A model generated the notes under the pieces. The model was not told the DNA's origin. It was given only the letters and a program-made list of their open reading frames with translations, and ran no database searches. Position numbers and translations under genes: made by a program. A stretch of 52,060 nucleotides of DNA from an uncultured Lachnospiraceae bacterium (GTDB lineage Bacteria; Bacillota_A; Clostridia; Lachnospirales; Lachnospiraceae), in assembly GCA_902801585.1 (NCBI GenBank), contig CADCIU010000014.1:1-52060 (forward strand), read 5' to 3'. Shown one piece after another: positions 16,047 to 24,033 of the stretch; within the stretch, counting starts at the first letter, position 1; the number at the start of each line of letters is the position of its first letter.

Positions 16047-16676
16047 ATGAACGAGAATATCACAAAGAGAAACGCGCTTTTGGCACAGAAGGTGATCAAG
16101 GGGCTGGAGTCCCGCAATATGAAGGGATATTTTGCGTCAAATAAGGAAGAGGCGCTGAAGCAGGCGCTGGCCCTGATCCCCGAGGAAAGCACTGTGACCA
16201 TGGGCGGCGGTATGAGCGTGCATGAGATTGGACTGGTGAAGGCGCTCAAAGAGGGAAATTATGCATTCATCGACAGGGATGAAGTGGAAGACAAGCGCGC
16301 GGCGATGCTGGCAGCGTATGATGCGGACTTTTTCCTGATGAGTGCCAATGCCATGACAGAGGACGGCATTCTTGTCAACATCGACGGAAATGCGAACAGG
16401 GTCTCCGCGCTGGCGCAGGGACCGCGCAAGGTCATCGTGATCGCCGGTATGAATAAGGTCTGTGATGATGTGGACGGTGCGATGAAGAGAGCAAGAAATG
16501 TGGCGGCGCCGATCAATGCGCAGAGATTCGGGCTTAAAACGCCTTGTACGAAGACGGGCGCGTGCATGAATTGCAAATCTCCCGATACGATCTGCTGCCA
16601 ATTTCTGATCACACGGTTTTCCAGACATGCAGACAGAATACATGTGATCCTGGTAAATGATAATCTCGGATTCTGA
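16047..16676 (+). CDS. LUD-domain protein (LutC/DUF162 family)
   Basis: A 209-aa cytoplasmic protein of the LUD (lactate utilisation) family. Signature stretches are VTMGGGMSVHEIGL, ADFFLMSANAMTEDG, VNIDGNANRVSAL and GPRKVIVIAGMNKV. Members with an iron-sulfur partner take part in lactate oxidation (LutABC), but no LutA or LutB is near, so the role is open. A Cys-rich end (CTKTGACMNCKSPDTICC) could bind a metal or cluster. ACAGGAGG precedes ATG 16047. Probably the last gene of the idi-thpR transcript. Confidence 0.88.
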   Translation: MNENITKRNALLAQKVIKGLESRNMKGYFASNKEEALKQALALIPEESTVTMGGGMSVHEIGLVKALKEGNYAFIDRDEVEDKRAAMLAAYDADFFLMSANAMTEDGILVNIDGNANRVSALAQGPRKVIVIAGMNKVCDDVDGAMKRARNVAAPINAQRFGLKTPCTKTGACMNCKSPDTICCQFLITRFSRHADRIHVILVNDNLGF

Positions 16677-16678
16677 TG

Positions 16679-16733
16679 CTCGAGCCTCGGGCTCAGGAAC
16701 AGTTATCGCTCCTTAAGCCCGAGGCTCGGGAAC
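16679..16733. repeat. Paired palindromic repeats in inverted orientation
   Basis: GAGCCTCGGGCT and AGCCCGAGGCTC are exact complements 22 bases apart and form a long hairpin. The second unit ends just before the ribosome site of the lipase gene. Confidence 0.82.
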
Positions 16734-16751
16734 GTGAGTGGAGGGTGGCAG

Positions 16752-17933
16752 ATGCCTCGTAATATTCGGCTTTGTGACGTCGGTGTCAAAATACTGAAAT
16801 TCTTTCTTGTGACGTCAACCGCGATCGTGTTGAGCCTGATCTGGTTCGGACTGATCACGAAAACATGGAATTTCGGCGCAAATCCGTTCCGATGGATCGC
16901 GATTGGGATCATTTTGTTTTTGCTCGAGCTCGTAATGTTTTGGATCGGGATCATTATGGTCTATGTATCATCTCTGCAGCTGGGAGTCAAAACGAGGGTG
17001 CTGGGGATCGTCTGCGGATGGATTCCTTTTGTGAATCTGTTTGCGCTCATGAAGATCATCAGGATCTGCAGTGAAGAAGTGGCGGTGGAGCGTCAGCTTC
17101 TTGCACGGGATATCAGCAGAAAAGGTCAGCAGCTGTGCAGAACGCGCTACCCGATCCTGTTGGTACATGGTGTGTTTTTCCGGGATTTCGAACATTTTAA
17201 CTATTGGGGAAGGATTCCGGAGGAACTGAAGAAAAACGGCGCGGAGATCTATTACGGTGAGCACAACAGCGCGGCAGCCGTGGCTGACAGTGCCAGGGAA
17301 CTGGAAAAGCGCATTTTGGAGATCGTCCGGCAGACAGGATGCGGCAAGGTCAACATCATTGCGCATTCTAAGGGCGGACTGGATTCGCGCGCGGCGATCG
17401 CCATGACTTCAGCCGGTGAGTACGTCGCATCCCTGACGACGATCAATACTCCGCACAGAGGGTGTGAGTTCGCCGACTATCTGTTGACGGAGATTCCGGA
17501 AAAACAGCAGCAGATGATCGCGGACAAGTATAATCTCCTCGCCGCAAAACTGGGCGACAAGGATCCGGATTTTCTGGCGGCCGTCTATGATCTCACTTCG
17601 CAGAAATGCCTGGAGCGCAACGAGGTCGTGCATGATGATCCGCGTGTCTATTATCAGTCCGTGGGGTCGGTCCTGAAAGGGGCGGCATCGGGACAGTTCC
17701 CGCTCAATTTCACGTATAACCTTGTCAAATATTTCGATGGGGAGAATGACGGGCTTGTGGGTGACAGGTCATTTAAGTGGGGGGCGTCGTTTCAGATGCT
17801 CCGCAGCAGCGGTTCGAAGAGGGGAATTTCGCACGGCGACATGATCGACCTGAACCGCGCAAATATTAAAGGGTTTGATGTTCGTGAGTTTTATGTGCAG
17901 CTTGTGAGCGGGCTCAGAGACATGGGATTCTGA
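16752..17933 (+). CDS. Membrane-anchored triacylglycerol-lipase-like alpha/beta hydrolase
   Basis: A 393-aa protein with two to three hydrophobic segments in residues 12-90, then a lipase domain: YPILLVHGVFFRD (oxyanion-hole region), nucleophile elbow AHSKGGLDSR (family norm GHSMGG), INTPHRGCEFAD, ENDGLVGDRSFKWG, and SHGDMIDL with a likely catalytic His. The NTPHRG stretch is typical of bacterial lipases of the LipA/EstA type. The start is ATG 16752, six bases after GGAGGG; GTG 16734 precedes that site. Flanked on both sides by palindromic repeats, so probably a single-gene transcript. Confidence 0.85.
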   Translation: MPRNIRLCDVGVKILKFFLVTSTAIVLSLIWFGLITKTWNFGANPFRWIAIGIILFLLELVMFWIGIIMVYVSSLQLGVKTRVLGIVCGWIPFVNLFALMKIIRICSEEVAVERQLLARDISRKGQQLCRTRYPILLVHGVFFRDFEHFNYWGRIPEELKKNGAEIYYGEHNSAAAVADSARELEKRILEIVRQTGCGKVNIIAHSKGGLDSRAAIAMTSAGEYVASLTTINTPHRGCEFADYLLTEIPEKQQQMIADKYNLLAAKLGDKDPDFLAAVYDLTSQKCLERNEVVHDDPRVYYQSVGSVLKGAASGQFPLNFTYNLVKYFDGENDGLVGDRSFKWGASFQMLRSSGSKRGISHGDMIDLNRANIKGFDVREFYVQLVSGLRDMGF

Positions 17934-17939
17934 TTTCTT

Positions 17940-17995
17940 CCCGAGCCTTGAGGCTCGGGAATTGTTTTCGCTCCAAGGGCCAGAGACTCGGAGAG
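17940..17995. repeat. Palindromic repeat, two units
   Basis: CCCGAGCC-TTGA-GGCTCGGG is a perfect 8-bp-arm hairpin, followed by the weaker unit CCAAGGGCCAGAGACTCGGAG. The 3' end adjoins the GGAG ribosome site of the next gene. Confidence 0.8.
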
Positions 17996-18011
17996 TGTGT
18001 GGAGAAGTGAA

Positions 18012-18473
18012 ATGTCAATTGAAAAAGCAAAGAAGTATCTGAAGGAAAAAGGCTATTTAGACCGTGTGATCGAGCCGGAAGTGTCAACGGCAACGGTAGA
18101 ACTCGCCGCTGCAGCAGTGGGGGTCGAGCCCGGACGCATCTGCAAATCCCTGTCATTTCTGATCGATGATCAGGCGATCCTGATCCTGGCCGAAGGGATG
18201 GCAAGGGTGAACAACAAGAAATATAAGGCACAGTTCGGCAAAAAGGCTAAAATGATCCCGCGTGATCAGGTGGAGGAGTATATCGGCCACGAAGCCGGCG
18301 GTGTCTGTCCGTTCGGCCTGAGTGAGAATGTTGCGGTGTATATGGACGAGAGTCTGCGCCGGTGGGACACTGTATATCCTGCGGCAGGGAATGATCACAG
18401 CGCGGTCCGGCTGACTCCGGATGAGCTGCAAAAACTCAGCGGAGCGCGAGGCTGGGTAGATGTCTGCGGATGA
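18012..18473 (+). CDS. YbaK/EbsC-type aminoacyl-tRNA deacylase
   Basis: A 153-aa free-standing trans-editing domain that removes wrongly attached amino acids from tRNA (YbaK acts on Cys-tRNA-Pro). Features: ICKSLSFLIDDQAILILAEGMARVN, KAKMIPRDQVEEYIGHEAGGVCPFG and the terminal LTPDELQKLSGARGWVDVC. All are standard for this family, in which the conserved lysine after CKSL- and the GHxxGGVxPFG loop form the pocket. ATG 18012 follows GGAGAAG; the upstream ATG 17997 is rejected. Single gene between two repeat clusters. Confidence 0.85.
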   Translation: MSIEKAKKYLKEKGYLDRVIEPEVSTATVELAAAAVGVEPGRICKSLSFLIDDQAILILAEGMARVNNKKYKAQFGKKAKMIPRDQVEEYIGHEAGGVCPFGLSENVAVYMDESLRRWDTVYPAAGNDHSAVRLTPDELQKLSGARGWVDVCG

Positions 18474-18484
18474 CCGCAGCTGAT

Positions 18485-18560
18485 TCCCGAGCACGAGAGG
18501 CCGGTTTCTCCGAGAACGATGTTCGGGAGCACCGGACCGGAACTCGGGAACGCGCGGGAG
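18485..18560. repeat. Degenerate palindromic repeats
   Basis: CCCGAGCACGAGAGG, TTCTCCGAGAACGATGTTCGGGAG and CCGGACCGGAACTCGGGAA are diverged units of the same GC-rich family. They fill the gap before the macro-domain gene. Confidence 0.65.
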
Positions 18561-18585
18561 CACACGGAAGGAGAAATAATACGAT

Positions 18586-19911
18586 ATGCCGTTTAGAATT
18601 ATACGTAATGACATAACTAAAATGCGCGTAGATGCGATCGTCAACACGGCTAACCCGGAGGCGGCCTACGGCGCAGGTACTGATCAGGCGATCTATGAAG
18701 CAGCCGGAGTCAAAAAACTGCTGGCAGAGCGTAGAAAGATCGGTCCGATCCGTCCGGGAGAAGTGGCAGTTACATATGCTTTTCACCTTCCGTCAAGATT
18801 CATCATTCACACCGTCGGACCCAAGTGGATCGACGGGACGCATGGAGAGTTTGACATTCTTTCCTCCTGTTACACAAATTCCCTTATGCTTGCACGTCAG
18901 CTGCATTGCAAGAGCATTGCTTTCCCGCTGATCTCGACAGGAACTTACGGTTTTCCTAAGGACGAAGCCCTCAGGATTGCCATTGACCGGATCAGGGAAT
19001 TCCTTGATGAGAATGAGATGGATGTGACGCTGGTCGTTTTCGACCAGAAATCGTTTGTTCTATCCAAGGCGCTGACTGCCGGCGTTGAAGAGTTTATTGA
19101 TGAGCGATATGTGGAAAGCCGCCGGCAGCAGTATATGTACGGGGGATCGAACCAAGGATTCCAAAGCGCCGGCTACCGGCGTCCGGGTGACATGAGGGAG
19201 GGGGCCCCGAGTCCCGGTGATGGCTGGCGCGCAGCCCAATACTACCGAGATGTGGAAACCGGCGCCTCGGCTCCTTCAAAACGACCTCTTGTGAAAGACC
19301 TGTGGGAGAAGGCGACCCATAAGGTCACGGAGGAATCGCGCGGCGACCTCGATGACAGCTATGAGGATGCAGTCAGCTATGAGAATTCCGACAGCTATGC
19401 GGATGCCGCTGTCTTTGAGGATTCCGACAGCTATGCAGAGGCCGACAGCTATGCGGATGCCGGTCCTTGGGCGAATCGGAAGGAGAACAGGCGTGAGAAC
19501 AATTCTTTCATGTCAGCACCTTCTGCGAGCTACGATGTATCCGGGCGGAGCCTGGATGATCTCATGAATCATGTCGGGGAGACATTTCAGGAGTGCCTGC
19601 TGCGGCTGATCGATGAGCGCGGAGTTACAGACGCGGAAGTGTACAAGAAGGCAAATGTGGACCGCAAGCTCTTTTCGAAGATTCGCTGCAACACATTCTA
19701 TAACCCCACCAAGAGGACGGCGCTGGCGCTGGCGATCGCCCTGCAGCTGAATCTGGATGAGACGATCGATCTGCTGCGAAGAGCAGGGCTTGCCCTGTCG
19801 CCGAGCAGCAAAGCGGATTTGATCGTAGAGTATTGCATTGTCAACCATATTTACGATATTTTCCAAATTGATGCGCTGCTGTTTAACTATAATCAGCAGA
19901 CACTCGGATGA
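18586..19911 (+). CDS. Macro domain protein with repeat linker and C-terminal XRE-like DNA-binding domain
   Basis: A 441-aa cytoplasmic protein in three parts. Residues 1 to about 175 are a macro domain that would bind or hydrolyse ADP-ribose: VDAIVNTANP, GAGTDQAIYEAAG, and STGTYGFPKDEALRIA. Residues about 180-315 are a low-complexity Tyr/Ser/Asp-rich linker with repeated SYADA-like units. Residues about 318-441 resemble an XRE-type helix-turn-helix (ERGVTDAEVYKKANVDRKLFSKI, then LALAIALQLNLDETIDLLRRAGLAL) and continue to the end. The fusion suggests a regulator that senses ADP-ribose or a related nucleotide. A vWA gene follows. The third-domain call is from pattern, not search. Confidence 0.8.
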   Translation: MPFRIIRNDITKMRVDAIVNTANPEAAYGAGTDQAIYEAAGVKKLLAERRKIGPIRPGEVAVTYAFHLPSRFIIHTVGPKWIDGTHGEFDILSSCYTNSLMLARQLHCKSIAFPLISTGTYGFPKDEALRIAIDRIREFLDENEMDVTLVVFDQKSFVLSKALTAGVEEFIDERYVESRRQQYMYGGSNQGFQSAGYRRPGDMREGAPSPGDGWRAAQYYRDVETGASAPSKRPLVKDLWEKATHKVTEESRGDLDDSYEDAVSYENSDSYADAAVFEDSDSYAEADSYADAGPWANRKENRRENNSFMSAPSASYDVSGRSLDDLMNHVGETFQECLLRLIDERGVTDAEVYKKANVDRKLFSKIRCNTFYNPTKRTALALAIALQLNLDETIDLLRRAGLALSPSSKADLIVEYCIVNHIYDIFQIDALLFNYNQQTLG

Positions 19912-19917
19912 CCGGCG

Positions 19918-19943
19918 CTGTTTTGACGCAGGTCAAAAAACAG
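19918..19943. promoter_or_regulatory. Inverted repeat between macro-HTH and vWA genes
   Basis: CTGTTTTGAC-GCAG-GTCAAAA(AA)CAG forms two arms of 7 to 10 bases. It has no GC-rich stem and no clear T-tail, so an operator is as likely as a terminator. Confidence 0.4.
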
Positions 19944-20038
19944 ATGTCGCTTGGCATGCGACCACCGGTTTTCTCTTTTTTGATATCCTCACAGCATAAG
20001 AACAAGGACATTTTATTATGCTGAAGGAGGATTTGAAG

Positions 20039-20713
20039 ATGAGAAAAGGTTTAACAGAATTGGTCATGATCCTGGACAGAAGCGGTTCCATGAGAGGGCT
20101 GGAGGCAGATACGATCGGCGGATTCAACAGCATGATCGAGAAGCAGAAAAAGGAAGAAGGGGAGGCGTTCGTTTCAGTGGTCCTCTTCGATGACCGGGAG
20201 GAAGTGATCTACGACCGGACGGACATTGGTAAAGTCGAGCCGATGACGGATGCGCAGTATTATGTCAGAGGATGCACAGCGCTGCTGGATGCGGTCGGCG
20301 GCGCGATCCATCACATCGGGAATGTGCACAAGTATGCCAGAGAGGAAGACGTCCCGGAGAAGACGATCTTTATCATCACTACGGACGGCATGGAGAATGC
20401 AAGCCGCCGATATACGTATGAGAAAGTCCGCAGTATGATCGAGCGGCAGAAAGAAAAGTATCATTGGGAATTCCTCTTCCTGGGCGCCAACATCGATGCG
20501 GTCAAAGAAGCGTCAAAGTTCGGGATCGGCGCAACCCGCGCAGTTAATTATGAGCACGACAGTGTCGGCACACAGCTGAATTACAAAGTCATGTCTGATG
20601 TGGTCGGATCTGCGAGAAGAGCAGCCAGCGCGGAGGACATGAACGAGATGTTTGACAGTGACGAGATGCTGGAACCGATCCGGAGAGATTTTTTGAAGAG
20701 ACATCGCCGCTGA
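20039..20713 (+). CDS. vWA-domain protein (TerY-like)
   Basis: A 224-aa cytoplasmic von Willebrand factor A domain protein. The metal-ion-dependent adhesion site is LDRSGSM (Asp13, Ser15, Ser17), completed by a central Thr and by TTDGMENASR. Such domains hold protein complexes together through a bound Mg ion. Stand-alone short vWA proteins of this kind (TerY-like) occur with tellurite-resistance and nucleotide-signalling genes. ATG 20039 is eight bases after GAAGGAGG; the ATG at 20018 precedes that site. It lies 127 bases after the macro-HTH gene on the same strand, so a joint function is plausible but not shown. Confidence 0.85.
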   Translation: MRKGLTELVMILDRSGSMRGLEADTIGGFNSMIEKQKKEEGEAFVSVVLFDDREEVIYDRTDIGKVEPMTDAQYYVRGCTALLDAVGGAIHHIGNVHKYAREEDVPEKTIFIITTDGMENASRRYTYEKVRSMIERQKEKYHWEFLFLGANIDAVKEASKFGIGATRAVNYEHDSVGTQLNYKVMSDVVGSARRAASAEDMNEMFDSDEMLEPIRRDFLKRHRR

Positions 20714-20714
20714 T

Positions 20715-20814
20715 CCTTGAGCCTCGGGCTGCTCCTCGGGCCTCGGGCTCGGGGAGCGGTGATATATCAAGGCCTCGGGCGATAGGAGCATATCCCTCGA
20801 TTCTGAGGCTCGAG
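20715..20814. repeat. Cluster of palindromic repeats
   Basis: Three to four units (CTTGAGCCTCGGGCT, TCGGGCCTCGGGCTCGGGGAG, CAAGGCCTCGGGCGATAGGAG, CCTCGATTCTGAGGCTCGAG) between the vWA and GH2 genes. The last ends beside the GAGGTG ribosome site. Confidence 0.78.
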
Positions 20815-20831
20815 TAGTGAGGTGACTATCT

Positions 20832-22667
20832 ATGAGATTAAAAGATGCGATCACATCCCTGCAGATTGGCAGGAAAAAGCAGACAGTTATTCAGGAATTG
20901 AGCACCGTCTGGAGCGAACAGGCAGATGACGGCCCGCAGGCCGTACCTCTTTCAGAGTATCCGAGGCCGCAGATGCGCCGCAGCAGCTGGACCTGCCTGA
21001 ACGGCTGGTGGGAGTACGGGATCTGTCCCGCCGCAGAGGCAGGCAAAGCCTCCTGTAAAGTCGCAGACGGCAAAATACTGGTCCCCTTTTCTCCCGAAAC
21101 AAGGCGGTCCGGTGTCGGCCGCACTCTGCAGCCGGGAGAGACGTTATGGTACAGAAGATCGATCGAAATGCCGGGGCTGTCTGATGGAAGACGTCTCATA
21201 CTGCATTTTGGCGCCGTGGATGAGCGCTGCGCCGTCTACTGGAACGGGCACAAGGTCGGAAGCCACCGCAACGGTTATCTGGCCTTCCAATTTGACGTCA
21301 CGCCTTTCGTGCGGCTGGGCATCAATGAGCTCAAAGTCTTTGTCCGGGACGACACGGACGAAGGAAATGAGTGCCGCGGGAAGCAGACCCTGAACCCGGG
21401 CGGCATGTTCTATCATGCGCAGAGCGGGATCTGGCAGACTGTATGGATGGAGGAAGTTCCGCAGAACTATCTTGAAAACCTGAAGATCACGCCGCTGATC
21501 AACGAGGAAGCGGTGGAATTGGAATTGGAATTTGCCGGAGATCCGGGCGATGTAAATACCGGAAGAGAAGTCAGTATCACGGTCTGCAATCCTGCAGATG
21601 ATTCCGATATTGAAGAAACCTTCGATTATGAAGAAACGGAGCCTATGATATCCACTTTCCTGCAGGAGCCCCGCATGAAAGTGCGCATTCCTGTCCCGAA
21701 CCCGTGGCTCTGGAGCCCCGAACATCCCGCACTGTATTCACTTCGCATCGAGGCGGGAGAGGATGCGGTGGATTGCTATTTTGCCATGAGGTCGTTCGGT
21801 ACGGGACCCGACGAGAACGGGATTCCGAGACTGCTTCTCAACGGCAAACCGTACTTTTTCAACGGAATCCTGGATCAGGGATATTGGCCGGAGAGCCTGA
21901 TGACGCCGCCCGCGGACGAAGCGATGGTCTATGACATCGAACAGATGATAGCTCTCGGCTTTAACATGCTGCGCAAGCATGTCAAAATTGAGCCCGCCCG
22001 CTGGTATTATCACTGCGACCGGCTGGGAATGGTGGTCTGGCAGGACATGGTGAACGGCGGTGGACCCGTGCAGAAGCTGCTGGAGACGTATCTGCCGACA
22101 GTTTTCCCGGCGGTCGGAAAGCGTCTGCGCGATGATCATTACAAGCTGTTTGCCAGGGAGAACAAGAGAGCGCGCCGGATGTTTGAGAGAGATCTGGTGA
22201 GCATGATCAGACAGCTGTATAACTCCCCGAGCATAGGGCTGTGGGTCCCGTTTAACGAGGGATGGGGACAGTTCGACGCACTGAGGATCACGGAAATTGT
22301 TCGGGTTGCAGATCTCACGAGACCTGTCGACCATGCGAGCGGGTGGTTCGATCAGGGTGGCGGCGACGTGCGCAGTGTGCACAACTATTTCAGGCCGCTG
22401 ACCGTGGAGAAGGACAGCAGGGCCTTCGTGATATCGGAGTACGGCGGCGCCAACTGCCAGATCGCGGAACATTCCATGAGCGGAGAAGTATATGGTTACC
22501 GGAATGTGACACAGGAAGAATTCCCGCAGTCTTTCCATGAGACGATGGAGAAGATCCGCAGTCTGGAAGAAGAGGGACTTTGCGGCGCAGTGTACACGCA
22601 GGTTTCTGATATAGAAGAGGAGACGAACGGTCTTTTGACCTATGACCGCAAGGTGAGGAAGGTATAA
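20832..22667 (+). CDS. Glycoside hydrolase family 2 protein
   Basis: A 611-aa predicted intracellular beta-glycosidase with no signal peptide. It has an N-terminal sugar-binding jelly roll (TLWYRRSIEMP, NGYLAFQFDVTPFV, GIWQTVWME), a short Ig-like middle domain and a TIM barrel. The acid/base is Glu476 in PFNEGWGQ and the nucleophile is Glu536 in VISEYGG, both intact. The substrate (galactoside, glucuronide, mannoside) cannot be read. It ends soon after the nucleophile and lacks the extra C-terminal domains of LacZ-type enzymes. GAGGTG lies seven bases before ATG 20832. No sugar transporter is adjacent. Confidence 0.9.
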   Translation: MRLKDAITSLQIGRKKQTVIQELSTVWSEQADDGPQAVPLSEYPRPQMRRSSWTCLNGWWEYGICPAAEAGKASCKVADGKILVPFSPETRRSGVGRTLQPGETLWYRRSIEMPGLSDGRRLILHFGAVDERCAVYWNGHKVGSHRNGYLAFQFDVTPFVRLGINELKVFVRDDTDEGNECRGKQTLNPGGMFYHAQSGIWQTVWMEEVPQNYLENLKITPLINEEAVELELEFAGDPGDVNTGREVSITVCNPADDSDIEETFDYEETEPMISTFLQEPRMKVRIPVPNPWLWSPEHPALYSLRIEAGEDAVDCYFAMRSFGTGPDENGIPRLLLNGKPYFFNGILDQGYWPESLMTPPADEAMVYDIEQMIALGFNMLRKHVKIEPARWYYHCDRLGMVVWQDMVNGGGPVQKLLETYLPTVFPAVGKRLRDDHYKLFARENKRARRMFERDLVSMIRQLYNSPSIGLWVPFNEGWGQFDALRITEIVRVADLTRPVDHASGWFDQGGGDVRSVHNYFRPLTVEKDSRAFVISEYGGANCQIAEHSMSGEVYGYRNVTQEEFPQSFHETMEKIRSLEEEGLCGAVYTQVSDIEEETNGLLTYDRKVRKV

Positions 22668-22704
22668 ACTTCGTTGGGTGAGCGAGCTGAAAGCGAAACG
22701 ATAA

Positions 22705-22723
22705 CCCGAGCCCGAGCCTCGAG
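22705..22723. repeat. Palindromic repeat, single unit
   Basis: CCCGAGCCCGAGCCTCGAG in the gap between the GH2 gene and the Cys-rich protein gene. A truncated member of the repeat family. Confidence 0.6.
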
Positions 22724-22804
22724 TAATGTCATCCCGATCTTCTCGTCTTATACCGTGAAGGCATCTCAGTAAACGGACGAGATATGCCGGGATGGGAGGA
22801 AGCT

Positions 22805-23227
22805 ATGTTAGGAAAAAGCAAATGCAAAATTCTGAAAGAAATCCGTCAAAAGATCGCGGATGAGAACGATATTCCCTATGTGACACATGAATGCAAGTTT
22901 CAGGGCGAGTGCAGCGGAACATGTCCCAGATGTGAGAGCGAGCTCCGGTATCTGGAAAAGCAGCTGGCCGCACGCGCCGCGGCCGGGAAGAGGATCGCGA
23001 TCGCAGCGCTCTGTGCAGGTATGACATTCAGTATGGCAGGATGCGCGTCGCCTTTTTCGACCAGGACACAAAGCGAACAGGATGACTTGACCGGTGCGCT
23101 GGAAGAACCGGACGAAGGTGGAGATGACGTCGAGGTGACGACAGGTGAGGCCGCCCCCTCGTATGATATAGAAGAACCCGAGCTTTCGGGCGATGTGGTC
23201 TACGTAGAGGAGAGCAATTCCAAATGA
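22805..23227 (+). CDS. Cys-rich N-terminal, membrane-anchored small protein linked to a radical SAM enzyme
   Basis: A 140-aa protein. The first 50 residues contain five cysteines, four of them in THECKFQGECSGTCPRCESE, a possible metal or cluster site. A charged helix (RYLEKQLAARAAAGKR) follows, then a hydrophobic segment of about 19 residues ending MAGCAS, then an acidic tail (QDDLTGALEEPDEGGDD). ATG 22805 follows GGGAGGA; the ATG at 22784 precedes it. The stop overlaps the radical SAM start (ATGA), which implies coupled production. I recall similar proteins from Lachnospiraceae, but no function is known to me. Confidence 0.72.
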   Translation: MLGKSKCKILKEIRQKIADENDIPYVTHECKFQGECSGTCPRCESELRYLEKQLAARAAAGKRIAIAALCAGMTFSMAGCASPFSTRTQSEQDDLTGALEEPDEGGDDVEVTTGEAAPSYDIEEPELSGDVVYVEESNSK

Positions 23228-23895
23228 CGCAATTGCAAAAGAACAGCAGCACATACCCTCTTCTGAGCATTGCAAGGCACAGAATGGGCACAGATGGCAC
23301 CGGGATCACCACACTGGTTGCCGGAGCCGGCTGTCCTTTGCATTGCAAGTGGTGCATCAACAGACAATTGCTGCAGGATGCGCCGTCAAAAGAGACAACG
23401 CCGCAGGAACTGCTCGATCTTGTCATGATAGACGACCTGTACTTTCGCGCTTCGGGCGGCGGGATCACTTTCGGCGGAGGGGAATCGCTGCTTCACGCCG
23501 ACTTCATCAGAGAGTTTCGAAATATCTGCCCTTCGCAGTGGAAGATCAACGCGGAGACCAGCCTTTATGTCCCGCGCAATTATCTCGCCGCGATCACGGA
23601 TTGCGTTGACCTGTTCATCGTGGACTGCAAGGATATGAACGCAGAGATATATGCAGAATATACCGGCGGCGACTGTGCTGTCATGGAAGAAAACCTGAAG
23701 TTCCTTCTGGAGAGAGTCGGCCCGGAAAAGGTCATCGTGCGGGTCCCTCTGATCCCCGAATACAATACCAAAGCGGATCAGGAGAACAGCGCGGAAAAGC
23801 TTAAGAAAATCGGTGTGACCGGACTGGACCTGTTTGAATATGTGATCAGGGAGAGCCTTTCAGAGAGCCCTTCAGAAATGGGGAAAATGAAGTGA
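23224..23895 (+). CDS. Radical SAM enzyme (glycyl-radical-activase-like)
   Basis: A 223-aa cytoplasmic enzyme. The CxxxCxxC cluster motif is CPLHCKWC (Cys37, 41, 44), followed by GGGITFGGGESLLH, the SAM-binding GGE motif, and INAETSLYVP. The layout resembles activases of the PflA/YjjW group without the extra ferredoxin-like cluster domain. No glycyl radical enzyme is nearby; the only coupled gene is the Cys-rich protein whose stop codon it overlaps, which is therefore the most likely partner or substrate. That pairing is inference. The C-terminal tail carries a small repeat (SLSESPSEM). Confidence 0.88.
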   Translation: MTQLQKNSSTYPLLSIARHRMGTDGTGITTLVAGAGCPLHCKWCINRQLLQDAPSKETTPQELLDLVMIDDLYFRASGGGITFGGGESLLHADFIREFRNICPSQWKINAETSLYVPRNYLAAITDCVDLFIVDCKDMNAEIYAEYTGGDCAVMEENLKFLLERVGPEKVIVRVPLIPEYNTKADQENSAEKLKKIGVTGLDLFEYVIRESLSESPSEMGKMK

Positions 23896-23921
23896 AAAGA
23901 AGTGAAAAGCTTTGAACATCG

Positions 23922-23944
23922 AAGCTATTTAACCAGCTTTTTTC
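23922..23944 (+). terminator. Weak terminator after the radical SAM gene
   Basis: AAGCT-ATTTAACC-AGCTT is followed by a run of T. The stem is only 5 bp, so efficiency is doubtful. Confidence 0.4.
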
Positions 23945-23973
23945 TTGAACGATATATAGATGTTTGATATCCT
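23945..23973 (+). promoter_or_regulatory. Promoter of the secreted protein gene
   Basis: TTGAAC (23945-23950) and TATCCT (23968-23973) are exactly 17 bases apart, 60 bases before ATG 24034. Confidence 0.6.
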
Positions 23974-24033
23974 TAACCCACAAGATGTTCCAAATCAACG
24001 AGTAGAACTAGTTATTAAAGGGGGAGAATATCT

